Part shown: positions 52,416-63,480 of the stretch, piece by piece
How the letters are laid out: every line of letters starts with the position of its first letter
Numbering within the stretch: position 1 is the first letter of the stretch
From: Ascaphus truei
Taxonomy: Eukaryota > Chordata > Amphibia > Anura > Ascaphidae
Direction of reading: 5' to 3'
Assembly (NCBI GenBank): GCA_036426205.1
Contig: WSYH01002453.1
Coordinates: 1 to 64,000 of the forward strand
DNA length: 64,000 nt
Position numbers and translations under genes: made by a program
The notes under the pieces: model-generated
What the model was told of the DNA's origin: nothing
The model's input: the letters and a program-made list of their open reading frames with translations, nothing else
Databases searched by the model: none

Positions 52416-52979
52416 TGTCACGGGGGACTCCTGTGGCGGGTAGGATCTCGGTGGCCGGAACAGCATGAGCATAGTAGGGGTCACAAGCAGGGGTCCAAGG
52501 CAGGCAGCAGGTAGCGAAGTCAGGTACAAGCAGAGGTCCGAGGCAGGCGGCAGGTAGCGAAGTCAGGAAACAAGCAGAGGTCCGAGGCAGGCGGCAGGTA
52601 GCGAAGTCAGGTAACAAGCAGAGGTCGGCAACGAGGAGACCGGAACAGGACAGGGGAGCAAGGACAGGTCTGGAGGCAGGGACTGAGAACAGGAACAAAC
52701 AGGGACAAGCCAGATTACCAGCAAGGGCTTTACTGTGAACAGACTTCTATAATACAGGTACCGGTACAGAAACAGATCAGGATCAGAGGCATGTGCATAG
52801 GAGTCTGACTTCAAGCAAAGGCAAAGGAAACAGACAGGAAGCAGAGCTATAAGACAGAGAGAGGAGCAACAAGAAGAAAGACAGACAGACAGAGAGGAAC
52901 CCAGAGGAAACAGAAGGCAGCAGCACACCCGGTGGACAAAGAAGAACTATGGCTAGGCTCCAGGTCTAGGAGACCCTCA
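52416..52979 (-). repeat. LTR-like repeat with internal minisatellite, copy 2 (solo, about 564 bp)
   Basis: TGTCACGGGGG...GACCCTCAG. Nearly the whole length aligns with 59972-60510. Minisatellite units lie at about 52495-52620. No internal region adjoins, so it is likely a solo LTR. Confidence 0.75.
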
Positions 52980-53519
52980 GTATTTAAGTGTTGTTTGGGT
53001 GTGCTGATTTTTAATGATGCCAATGTTTTAATCCTCCTTTTGTAGATTGAGAAATCTTCTGAATGTCAACACTGCTCGTGTAGAACCCACATCCAGCGAC
53101 ACAGAGAACAACTGCTTTCTTGTCATCTCTTTGCATTGGTGCTCCGGCACACGTGCATTAATTGGATGAAACACACAGAGCATGATTTCCATCCAGCATG
53201 TGTAGCGTGCACATGTGCAGTAATTAAATAGAACATATACTGTGCATTCCATTCATTTGACATATACCTCTACCACACATGTGCACAAATTTAGTGGAAT
53301 GCATTTCTATTTCACCCAGTATACATAGAGCATGCTGTGCAGCTGTATGTACAGACAAAGTAGCACAGCACTTAATTAATTATCTATCTCTTGTTTATCT
53401 TGCAGGTGGAACTGTACAGAGGTTCTAATTGTGAGGTTGTGTACCCAGAAGGTGCATCTATTCAGTTCTGAGTGAGAAACCATTAACAAACAGTAGTGGA
53501 TAAAGAATTAAAAAGAGCG
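52980..53519. other. No gene recognised
   Basis: A pyrimidine tract with CTTGCAG at about 53398-53405 could be a splice acceptor upstream of the coiled-coil remnant. Nothing else is supported. Confidence 0.35.
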
Positions 53520-53930
53520 ATGATCATGAGTCACACTGAAAATGCACTGCAAACTGCAAGGCATGACTGTTTTCTCCTCTATGAACAATTGGATAAGGAG
53601 CAATAAGCCAAGGCTGAGCTAGAGGTGTCTCTTTGCAGTGATCGCAAACTGTGTATCTTTGGAGAAAACAAAGCATCACTTGCAGAACGAGTTGAAGGAC
53701 GCAACAACTAGTTTGGAGACAACAAACGCTGTTGTTGCCACCATGGACAAGAAGGAGAGAAAGTCTCATAACGTGATTTTTGACTGAAAGTAGAGGTATG
53801 AGATCTCTCGGAAAGAGGTTTGCAGTCTCAGCACAGAGCTGAAACCCACTCGCCACAAGGTTCGCTGTCTCAGCACAGAGGTGTGTAAATCGATGGATTC
53901 TCGAGATGGATTTCTCGATGGATAAAACGG
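53520..53930 (+). pseudogene. Coiled-coil gene family member B, degraded
   Basis: Plus-strand frames, broken by stops, encode ALQTARHDCFLLYEQLDKEQ, then ASLAERVEG, TTNAVVATMDKKERKSHNV and YEISRKEVCSLSTELK with RCLSTEV. The first segment matches members A and C. TTNAVVATMDKK matches TANATITTMDEK at 12.76 kb, and the SxKEVxxLxxEL repeats match 12.5-12.7 kb. It is on the opposite strand to A and C. At least five stops or shifts in 400 bp make it a pseudogene. Confidence 0.7.
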
Positions 53931-56734
53931 TGGCTATTGTTTCTCCAAAATTCCGCTCTTAACGTATTTTTGTCATCAGGTCTTTTTTACAATACATCAT
54001 GTTTTAAACTCATTTCTTAGTACCTAGTAATTTTTGGAAGCTGCATTTTAACAAATAGTTTTCTAATTTTCACTAACTAACTTTTTACAAATTTACAGTG
54101 CTACAGTATACATGAACCTGAGGTTTAAATCCCAGTTGAAATGCATAACTTTAAGACTTCTAAATTTAGTCTTAAATAGTACCAGGTACAAAACCAGTTT
54201 TCAACAGTGTTTCTTTCATTTGAACTCCTGATAATACAGATAAAATAAATCCCTGACAATATCAGTCAAAGCTCATGCCTTATCAGTGCTTACCAGTGTT
54301 GTTCTCCAGATCTAAAACTTGGGAAGCAAAATAAACTTGTGCAGTTTGCTTTATTAAAGGTGTGAATTTACCAAAAGAAGACTGCAAGGAAAGTTTACAT
54401 TTTACTGTTTATATTTTTATTGTACTTACGGATATACAGTAGTGTAAGTCAGTGTTTGCACTACATCTAATTCCTTGAACCACACTGTATCTTAAAGAGA
54501 CAGTGTCAGTCTGCCACAAGACAGAGGGCATGTGTAGCCACAACTTAGGAATTATTTAGTCAAGCTGAATCTGTATATGTTATTTGCCTTGGATGGTTAT
54601 CCCAATCCCAAAGTAATGTGGGAAAATGTTGCACACCAATAATCAAAAATAAATATAAGATACTAATACTGGAGCTCTCTTACTCGATGAGGGAAGGCCT
54701 TCTGCAATCCAGGTACAGGATGAACAAGAAAGGAAGAGTAGCAGCTCGAAGCATTTTATAAATGCAATAATTTATTGAAGCCAAATAAAGTGGCCATAAT
54801 TTATTTGGTTTCAATAAGTTATTGCATGTATACAATCCATGGAGCCTCTACTCTTCCTTTTTTGTGTATCACCATCACAAAGCCATATTACTGTACATTT
54901 TGGGACTGCCGTAAAACACTACCTTATTTATTATGATGTTACATATAAATTCAAAATCAAACTGATAATGCAGAAACCCATAGAATGGTAATATGATTAT
55001 AGTATAATATATTATTATTATACTTTTTGTGTGCATAAAAGCAAAATAGTGACACAATTAAGTGTTAGATTTATTATTAGGGAATTATTATATAACCATG
55101 ATCCTGATGGTTTAAATCAGTGCTGGATTAGAAAACATTTTAAAGTGTACATATATATAATGACTTAAGAATGATCAAATATCAACATTTAAGCATATAA
55201 CATCTGTACTATATACAGTATAATAATATAATGTTATTAGCTTAGCTTTATAGTGAGACTCATAGTGAACAATTGCATTTAACTGTCAGAGCAACTGCAA
55301 TTAAATAAGCAGGGGGGGACACAGACCGGGGCTGCTCGAAGGCTTTTCTTGGGCTGGATTTGACCCACAGGCTGCAATTTGAAGAACCATGGTTTAAATT
55401 ATTCGAAATTGATACATTGCAAGAGAGATGGTCTCCAGTGTTACAATGTTGCCTCGGGAACAGTGTATAATACTTTGACAATGGACTCATAATTTGCAAT
55501 ATATCATTCATATACAAACATACTAATTTAGTACCTGTCTTTAGCAACATTAGGAATTGGAAACTATTAATGATTCCACAGTATATGTTAAATTCTGCTG
55601 TAGCTCTAAAAATCTTTTGTTTAATCAAAAATCAGAAGCAAAGGGCATGTACTTATTTATCTTCCAGTCAAGGCTAATCTGTTTAAAGAAAGTTGTTTCT
55701 ATGTCAACTATAGTATATACAGTAACACATCACTGCATTCAAACAGCTGATCATAAACATATCCATAAATAAGACTTGTTTATATGTCATTTATTAGGAA
55801 TGCAAAATTCTAGATTGAAAAATAACAAGTAAACAAAACATTGTAATTCTAATTCATTCATACTTGTGATTTCATTTTGTATATTTGTCAGTCCATAAAT
55901 TTCATGTTTGTGATTCATGGTGCAGTACATGAATAAAGCATGAAGAATTGAAGCATGGAAATTAGGCTTGAGTAATAGGGGAATGACCATGAATATTCAT
56001 GTAGTAATATTAGATACTTGTTCTATGGATTCACTAGAATCTAGGTTAGATGATTAACGCAAATGATACATTTAAATGTCCCACACTAAAAAATAATACC
56101 AAGGACATGTTGCTAGACCTGAGTTCGAATTACTTTGCCTTCTAAATTCAATTAGAGGGTTTCTAGGTTACAGGGTACTATAAGGATTCCATATAATTCT
56201 AGTAAATAATGTGTCCCTTCAATTGATCTGGAATAGAAATGATTTAGTCTCCAATATAGGGAAGCAAATGGTTGAAGCAGATATAGATATGCAGTCTATC
56301 AAATTATTTTTTTTAAGAAGGATTGACACTACCAAATTGAAAGTATTGAAAATGCATACAAAAGATATCTTGAAAATGTGTTTGATTTCTCACTAGACAT
56401 TGAAACCTGTCCACATGCAGTTGTTTCCTTGAATCCAAACGAACCAAAATATGCAAAATATGCACAAAGCAGCGCACTGCCCAGGGACACAGGTGTATCA
56501 AAAGTAAAAAAATAGATTTATTGTCAGTCAGACAGCAAATATAACAAGGTAGTGATAGGCTACCGCTCACCATAAATTTGGAATAAAATTGGCTGGTAAA
56601 TAGGGATAGGGTGCATACGGGATAGGTGATTAAGCTGAAAAGGGTGGTAGGTCACAGAGGTGGCCTTAAAGACTCCTATTTGCACTCACTTGACCAGTTA
56701 ACTTAGGCTAGGAAAAATTCAATCCTTGGAGATA
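53931..56734. other. No gene recognised
   Basis: About 2.8 kb of AT-rich sequence with short ORFs only. It holds one foldback (54727-54860) and no recognisable element coding. Confidence 0.45.
54727..54860. repeat. Imperfect foldback (hairpin-forming) repeat
   Basis: ggaagagtagcagctc ... tgcaataatttattgaa is mirrored by ttcaataagttattgca ... gcctctactcttcc around a centre near 54797. This would be a MITE-like or inverted duplication. Confidence 0.55.
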
Positions 56735-56806
56735 AACAGAAGGCAGCAGCACACCCGGTGGACAAAGAAGAACTATGGCTAGCCAGGAGGTCAAGGAGAC
56801 CCTGAC
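56735..56806 (-). repeat. LTR fragment at the 3' side of coiled-coil gene C
   Basis: Matches the end of the LTR at 60430-60510 (agcagcacacccggtggaca; actatggctag; gaccctgaca). On the minus strand it starts TGTCAGGGTCTCC directly after the polypurine tract. Confidence 0.65.
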
Positions 56807-56821
56807 ATTACTCCCCCCTTT
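56807..56821 (-). other. Polypurine tract-like sequence
   Basis: Minus strand gaaaggggggagtaa lies between the coiled-coil stop region and LTR start TGTCAGGG, the expected spot for a retroelement plus-strand primer. Confidence 0.5.
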
Positions 56822-58828
56822 CAAGAGCGTTCTCCGGATGATCCTCCAGGCTCTTCCCGGAGGCCTTGATGGAACGGCGACTCAAGGTGACCCACCTCGG
56901 GTGGCCTGTCAGTGGGCAGAGGGTACTCCACAGGTACATTGGGTGCTGCAAGAAACATCCGAATGGGTGCGTTCAACCCAAAATCAGGGACAGAGACATC
57001 AGGAACATGGGCAACAAGGACGGGTGCAGCTTTTCCACATGAGTCAGTGGGGACACAGAGTTGGCTCACCATGGTCTCCTCTTGCGACTGCCGTTTCGTG
57101 GCATCAACCAATGAAAGATCAGCTATTTGAGTTTTCAGCTCTTGAAGCTGTCCTTCTGCACTTCTTTTCCCACTCAAGGCAGTTGTCAGTTCAGCTTCTT
57201 TGGAGTTGAGTCGCGACTCCATCTCTCCCAGCTGACTTGGAACAAGGCTTAAATATGTTTCATCTGCTTCATTTCTGATCTGCAGCTGCCGGTACGCCTC
57301 CCGGGCCTTGTTCAGCTCCAGCTGCACCCGGACCTTATCACGGGCTTTGTGGTCCAATAATTTGCAGGCATCGGCCATTTTGACCTCATAGCGCAGTGTC
57401 AGGCCAGCCACTTGACAGACTGACACCTTCTCTCTCTCCTCCTTTTTGGCAAGCTGTGTCTTGAGCTCAGTGATCTGCACCTGCAGCGCTGTGAGTTGCT
57501 GAGATGTGTGTTCAGCTGTTAGCTTTAACTTTTCCATCTTTAGGCGTTGCTGCAATTTCCACTCCTCAGCGAGAGACCCCTGGTTGAGTGTATTTTTCAA
57601 TTTTCCACTCAGGGCTTTCATCTCTTTACTGTGATCATTTTGAGCTTGCTTCCATGCATCCCTCATTACGTCTTGGAGCTCTGACAATACCTTTGCCAAG
57701 GTATCAGCTGCCTGCCTTTTCCAGGTCTCTTCTCCTGGGTGTACTGACTGTTAGAGATGGAGCAGTGTCTCTGCTCCTCCAACTCTTTTTTCAGTTTCTG
57801 GACCGCCTTGTGTTCCAACTCATATAGGGTTACCTGGGCTCTAAGCTCCTTCTCCAGCGAGGCTCTGGTTATGCTCAGTGTGGCCTTCAGCTCCTCATGC
57901 TGTTCTTTGGGGGGGACACTGGGTACTTAAATACTCTTGCAGCATCTTTATCTTGTAGGCAGTCTGGAAACTTTCTTCCTGCAGAACTCGCTGCTTTTCT
58001 TCAGCATTCACCCATTTCTCCTTCGTGTCCTGCAGATGTGTACGCAGTTCTTGCAGCTGACTCTGCAGCATATTTTCTGCTTGTGTGCGCCGCTCCATGG
58101 AGACACGTTCTTCTTGCAGCATTCTCTCTGCATTCTGCAGTGCTGTCTGCATGTCTAACTTTTCCTGGGCCAACTGTTTCTTCTCCTCTCCTAATTCATG
58201 GAGTTTCTTATCTCCTTCACTGACTTGGACATAGAGATTCTTGCACTCCTGGGTTACCATTTCAAAACTGCTATTTAACCCTTCGAAGATCTCTCTCAAA
58301 GAACGTAGTTCTGTGTTAATTGGCAATTCTTCTCCTCAGAGGCTTCCAGTTTTGCGCCAACTTGAGCCATGAAACTCTGGTACTGGGCATTATCAGCATA
58401 GGCCTTCTCCAGCTTGCTTGACAGGATCACCCTGTCCCTCTCCAACTGCTCTTTTTCTTTCTTCTGGAGAACACAATTAGCCATTGCTGAGGATAGACAG
58501 CTTTGTAGTGCAGCCTTGGCTTCTTGCTCCTTATCTAATCGTCCATAAAGACAATCAATCGCTTTCTGTGCAGCTTGAAGCGTCTGAGTAGGGGCATCTT
58601 TCTTTTCTTCCACTATTCTTTGGATACGTCTGTGAGTTGCCTTAAGCTGCAGCATATCTCTTTCATCAAATGCAGACTTTGGGGTTACATTTTTAATCTT
58701 AATTCCTTCTGCAACTTCCACAGTAATGCCTCCCTTCTTTTTCTTCTTCTTCCTTGCTTTGAGAAGTTCTGAAGAATCAGTGGTACTGTGTTCACATTTA
58801 CTGCTCAAGACTGTTGAGTGGGAGCCAT
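56821..58828 (-). pseudogene. Coiled-coil gene family member C (about 660 codons, lightly frameshifted)
   Basis: A probable ATG is complement 58826-58828 (MAPTQQS), then after a one-base shift near 58808 the frame reads SSKCEHSTTDSSELL, a poly-Lys stretch (KARKKKKKKGG) and VEGIK-type sequence. Long heptad repeats follow (LQAAQKAIDCLYGRLDKEQ, LERDRVILSSKLEKAY). Shifts near 58310 and at about 57700-57895 separate ELRSLREIFEGLNSS, AERMLQEERVSMERR and the last block (LSGKLKNTLNQG, KLKLTAEHTSQQL, ARDKVRVQLELNK). The C-terminus is not helical but Pro-rich (PLPTDRPPEVGHLE) and ends EEPGGSSGERS. A polypurine tract and LTR follow. A Lys-rich head, about 550-residue coiled coil and Pro-rich tail suggest a structural or Gag-like protein. 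No known family recognised. Confidence 0.7.
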
Positions 58829-58899
58829 AATTTCAGACATGGGGAAACCACACTTCCCAAGAAACCAGTAAAGAGGAAATGTGTTTTTAAAACAGAAGC

Positions 58900-59470
58900 A
58901 TTAAAATGAACAACAGGAATATTAGACACAGCGAGACACAAGATAGGAGAGCTGACCTTTTGAGACTTTAGCATCAGTCACAGAGATTTATAAATTCAAG
59001 GAAAAAAACATAGACAGAGAAACCCTGCAGTTTAAATCTGAAACTTTAGAAATCAGGCATAGAAATATCATAGACAGCAGGAAATTACTACAGAGAAAAC
59101 TTGCAGTTAGATCTGAAACTTTTGACATCAGACATAGGAATATCAGACAGAGAACCCTGCAGTTAAATCTGAAACTTTAGATATNNNCTATCCAGGCGTA
59201 GGGATATCAGACAGAGAAACAACTGCAGTTAATCTGAAACCTTAGATATCGGCATAGAAATATATAGACAGCAGGAAACTAATACAGAGAAAACTTGCAG
59301 TTAGATCTGAAATTTTTGACATCGGACATATGAATATCAGACAGAGAACCCTGCAGTTAAATCTGAAACTTTAGATATCAGCGTAGGGATATCAGACAGA
59401 GAACCCTGCAGTTAAATCTGAACCTTTGATATCAGGCTTAGGGATATCATACTGTTGTTGCAGAGAAACA
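58900..59470. repeat. Minisatellite with about 60- and 120-bp periods; contains NNN
   Basis: Repeated blocks ttgcagttaaatctgaaac, gacatcagacataggaata and tagacagcaggaaa in alternating order, at least six copies. Bases 59185-59187 are NNN, probably an assembly ambiguity in the repeat. It lies just 5' (minus-strand sense) of coiled-coil gene C. Confidence 0.85.
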
Positions 59471-59971
59471 ACCTTTAGGGGAACTTGCAGTAAACCTGAC
59501 ACCTTAGAACCAATCAGGAGAAGAACTACAGATTGCAGGAAAAATCACAGTATGCAGTAACAAATAATGGAAGCACTCTTGTCTTTTGAAATGGGAACCC
59601 TGTGAACAGCAGTGGTCCAACCAGGGATGCAGAACAACCTTGTCCAGGAATGAAAAGTCAGAGTCTAAAGGTGCAACAGGTACTGCAAGGGTTAACCCAG
59701 GCACTCCACAAAAAAAATCTCAAAGAAAGGTGCACTTGTTCTCTGCAGCAACATTTCTAGCCTCAGCAAAAATGTTTTTTTTCGTTATGAACGCAATAAT
59801 TCTTGCAGAACACTTAGCAGCAAAAAAAAAACCTTCCCAACTGGGATTTCCAAAAAAGAACGAAAGTACTTTATCTTCAACCATGCGGATGGTGGTCTGC
59901 TGCAGCAGCAGGAAAGGGTGCAGGCAGAAGAAGAATCTGTTCCAGCGAGGTCCAAGTGGCCTTTGCTTTCT
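59471..59971. other. Leader region between LTR and minisatellite; no gene recognised
   Basis: No supported ORF. On the minus strand no TGG-type primer site directly follows the LTR end at 59972, so the LTR/internal relation is plausible but unproven. Confidence 0.35.
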
Positions 59972-60510
59972 GTCACGGGGACTCCTGTGGCGGGTAGGAT
60001 ATCGGTGGCCGGAACAGCACAGCGTAGTAGGGGTCACAAGCAGGGGTCCAGGCAGCGGCAGGTAGCGAAGTCAGGTACAAGCAGAGGTCCGAGGCACGGC
60101 AGGTAGCGAAGTCAGGAAACAAACAGAGGTCCAGGCAGCGCAGGTAGCGAAGTCAGGTAACAAGAAGAGGTTGGCAACGAGGAACTGGAACGGACAGGGA
60201 GCAAGGACAGGTCTGGGGCAGGGACTGAGAACAGGAACAAACAGGGCAAGCCAGATTACCAAGCAGGGCTTTACTGTGAACAGACTTCTATATACGGGTA
60301 CAGGTACAGAAACAGATCAGGATCAGAGGCATGGCATAGGAGCTGACTTCAAGCAAAGGCAAGGAAACAGACAGGAAGCAGAGCTAAAACAAGAGAGGAG
60401 CAACAGAAGAAAGACAACAGACAGAGAGGAACCCAGAGGAAACAGAAGCAGCAGCACACCCGGTGGACAGAAGAACTATGGCTAGGCAGGAGGACTAGGA
60501 GACCCTGACA
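59972..60510 (-). repeat. LTR-like repeat with internal minisatellite, copy 3 (539 bp)
   Basis: TGTCACGGGGACTCC...GACCCTGACA with TGTCA/TGACA termini. Its minus-strand start equals the fragment at 56735-56806, so the two may be 5' and truncated 3' LTRs of one 3.8-kb element enclosing coiled-coil gene C. The right flank is Tc1-type arm sequence. Confidence 0.65.
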
Positions 60511-62182
60511 GCAAAGTATTTCTACTTCTTATCGACACCTCTCCCACACATTCATTTGTAATGGTTGGCTTTGTGGCTTAGTTTAATGGTTTAATCTTCC
60601 CGATCGTGTTCTCACATTTCTGCGGCATGCATTCATTTGTATTTATTTGTATTGGCGAGAATGTCTCATCCATCCACCCCAAACACCGAAGCCATTCTTT
60701 AAAATCTTTGAGGCTTTGTTTATGGTAACGGATGCGCATGTGTGATAATCCCTTCTCGAATGACTCATCCACGCACATACTGGTACCAGAGCATTTCAAG
60801 TTTAAGGGTCGGTGGTAACTAGCACACCTTCAACCCCCCCCCCATCCCCCACCACTTCAAACACAAAGCCTTACGACTGTTCAAGAAATGTTTTATCCAC
60901 ACATTCCCGAAATGAATATGTTAATCTGATAAGCCCTTCTTGGCAACTAGTGTAAGCCACCCCTAACCACTTCACACACAAACCCAACCCCTTCTTGAAG
61001 AATCCTCCCCCCCACATTCAAAGTGAATTTAATTAAAGTTCAAAGAAAAAGACATACTGTAATCTGAATCATGTTTTTGATAAGTTACCAATTTTTGCCA
61101 TTCTTTCTTTTTCTTTTGGGGTGTGAGGGGTGTTTCAATGATGATCGTGAATTTAAAGAATTTTTATTTTATTTTAACAGGATAAAAAATACAAATATCA
61201 TGAATAATACCAATTTTGTCTTTCTATACTAATCTACTTTACTTCTTTGTAACGGTAGCACCTGTCATCACTTCAGCAGCAGCACCTGACATGACATCAT
61301 GAATGGATAATCATGGAAGATTGAAAATACAAATAATCATGAATAATCCAAATTTAAAATATAAAAATAGTAATACAAATTTTCAGACTTTATCTCCTTC
61401 GTCATGTCCGCTTTGCATTCTGTAGTTCATTGAAGAGGGTGGGTTTTGTGTAAATTATGACTTTTGATACACTATACACACAGTTCACTAATTTTACACA
61501 TATACCCACCCTCCCCCTGCCCGTCCTTTTTTAGTGCAGCTCTCTCTGAAAAGAAAAAACCATGATTACAGTTAAGTGCATATAATGGCATTGTGTACAG
61601 TATCACTTCTCCAAATTGGACTATGCATTTACTACTGTCAAACTATTGTACACTGGAACTCTATACTACATTATAACTACTATATACTACTGTACATTAC
61701 TTCGTAACAAGATTTGTAGTGCAGCTCTCTCTGTAAACAAAAAAATGAGTGCAGTTAAGTGCATATACTGTAAAACAATCTGTGCCATACTTACCTGTAT
61801 CATATTTGGTGTACCTTTACTTACCATACTACATTACTGTACTGTACCTTACTACCTTCCTGATGCATGCCCATTACGCTCTATCACAATGGGCAACACA
61901 GTCACAATATGATCTTATATTTATTACATCTTTCGAGTACATTTTTCCAAAAACTCAGTACAATGCCATCCACCAATTCATCCTTTTTTTGAGGGTTTCA
62001 CCACTTTTCGGATATGATCCTTCAGCTGATGCCATATCATTTTGATAGGATTGAAGGCGGCGATCTGTCATTGGAGGGGGAAAAGAAGGATAATATAGTT
62101 AAAGAGATAGACAGTAAACATTGTAAAAAATGAGAAACAGTTACCGTACTTACTCCGCTGGCGTCTTCCACCAGTTGATACC
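60511..62182 (-). mobile_element. Fragment of a third Tc1-type element copy
   Basis: 60511-61200 resembles the inverted-arm sequence at 23.5-23.98 kb (cttcttatcgacacctctcccacacattcatt region). 61850-62182 holds transposase exons on the minus strand. It is interrupted at 62183 by LTR-like sequence. 61.2-61.85 kb corresponds to the transposase 3' non-coding part (two copies of a gtgcagctctctctg unit at 61535 and 61718). Confidence 0.6.
61850..62182 (-). pseudogene. Tc1/mariner-family transposase remnant (last two exons)
   Basis: On the minus strand GINWWKTPAE-type coding ends at a GTAAGT donor (about 62160), followed by an intron ending AATGACAG, then an exon with FNPIKMIWHQLKDHIRKV, KPSKKDELVDGIV-like sequence (as KKDELVDGIV) and FWKNVL. 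The intron sits at the same place as in the copy at 22022-22116. NPIK replaces the usual NPIE, as in the first copy. A one-base loss in the SPDF segment and the truncated 5' side make it a remnant. Confidence 0.75.
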
Positions 62183-63180
62183 TGTCACGGTGGAACAGAA
62201 CTTATATATAATAACCGGGCCAAATTGAACAATATTAGGATATAGTGACTGAATGTGTATTTCTTTATGACAGAACCGCCTATACATCAAGCAAATAACA
62301 TTACAGAAATATATACCCTTACTGGGGGTTGATAATGAGATATTCAGTCGAATGCAGCTCCTTAGTTGTTACAGTCACACATCAAGGAATAAGGGGTGCA
62401 ACAGATTATATAGATGCAGGCCCCCATTCCTCAACTCAGTTCAGTTATTGGTGAACAATTACCTTGTCCCACATACTGGTTGACAGGTAACGTGAGAAGC
62501 AGGGTTTACCCAATCTTCTTATATACCCCTCCCCTGGTACTACTTGGCCAGACCATTTATAAAAAAATATGACAGAGACCTGGGTGCATTCGTTCTAGTA
62601 AAATGCTTATTGGGGCATAGACCCTTCCTGTAGGGTGTTACATTTGACAGGTCACAATGGTTAGTGTCCATCGTGTGATATTTGGCTCCATATGCAATGA
62701 GGGCGAGTACCCTCCATTGATGTACAGGTTTTTCTGACCTCTGGCTAACTTCTCTACAGGGTACCAGAGGAGTACAGTACATCACAAAGCCTTTCAAGGA
62801 GCTTCCTTTGATTGTACAATTACATATCAAAGCTGCCATCAGGCAAGCTTTCGCCCTATATCCATACTTATAGGAAAAACAGAGATAACTCATAACTATA
62901 TTTCCAATGTGAGTAATCAGATTGACAATATGTATGTGACGTGTTCTTGGCATTGTAAAACATATCCAATGTCACCTTTCTAGCATAAACACATACAGAG
63001 ATATGATTCAAGGGATTTACATTATAACATACACGGTTAACCCCTATCTCCACAATGACTCGCCTTGATTGCTTCATTAACACATCAGAGGACTCATGAA
63101 ACGCGCACTGCCTTTCTGAATAATAATATGGCATAATCTATACATGGTGAAATAATACTTTCTATTGGTATGAAGGGGTT
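62183..63180. repeat. LTR-like repeat, unclassified
   Basis: Begins TGTCACGGTGGAACAG exactly where the transposase exon breaks off, resembling the start of the Gmr1-family LTRs (TGTCACGATGG). No coding and no clear far end. Confidence 0.35.
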
Positions 63181-63332
63181 AACAATCCCTGGGCCGTCTG
63201 TTAAAGGTGGGATTTAACTTGTGTACAATTATCCAATGCAGTGTGTGTGCAGCACACAAGCAGAAGTTGAAAGAGAGCAGGTCTGCAGAAAAAATCTTAA
63301 TGACAAGCCATAAAATAGAGGTTGTAAGCCTT

Positions 63333-63369
63333 GAACGCGTTTCGTGCAGTTTATGCACTTTATCAAGAA
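63333..63369 (-). ncRNA. Hammerhead-like stem-loop motif, PLE
   Basis: Minus strand TTGATAA, A, stem GTGC-ATAAACT-GCAC, then GAAACGCGTT. Same layout as the other four motifs. Confidence 0.4.
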
Positions 63370-63411
63370 GTGCCTCACACGATATACAGAACATTTAAAT
63401 ATAGCTGACTG

Positions 63412-63480
63412 CCGTTTTTGGCGCCACAAATGACGTCATCTATCCATATTAACCAATGGAAATCACTCGTATCGCGCATG
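63412..63480 (-). promoter_or_regulatory. E2F / CRE / CCAAT cluster in the PLE
   Basis: Within 70 bp: tttttggcgcca (E2F-type), atgacgtcat (full CRE), ccaatgg (CCAAT) and cgcgcatgcgc. The set resembles the module at 33.36-33.57 kb and lies beside a stem-loop motif there too. Confidence 0.4.

Noticed and set aside
19276..63369. Claiming the stem-loops are active ribozymes
   Set aside because: Most copies deviate in the CUGANGA core and have an extra A before stem II. Only a family-level resemblance is supported.
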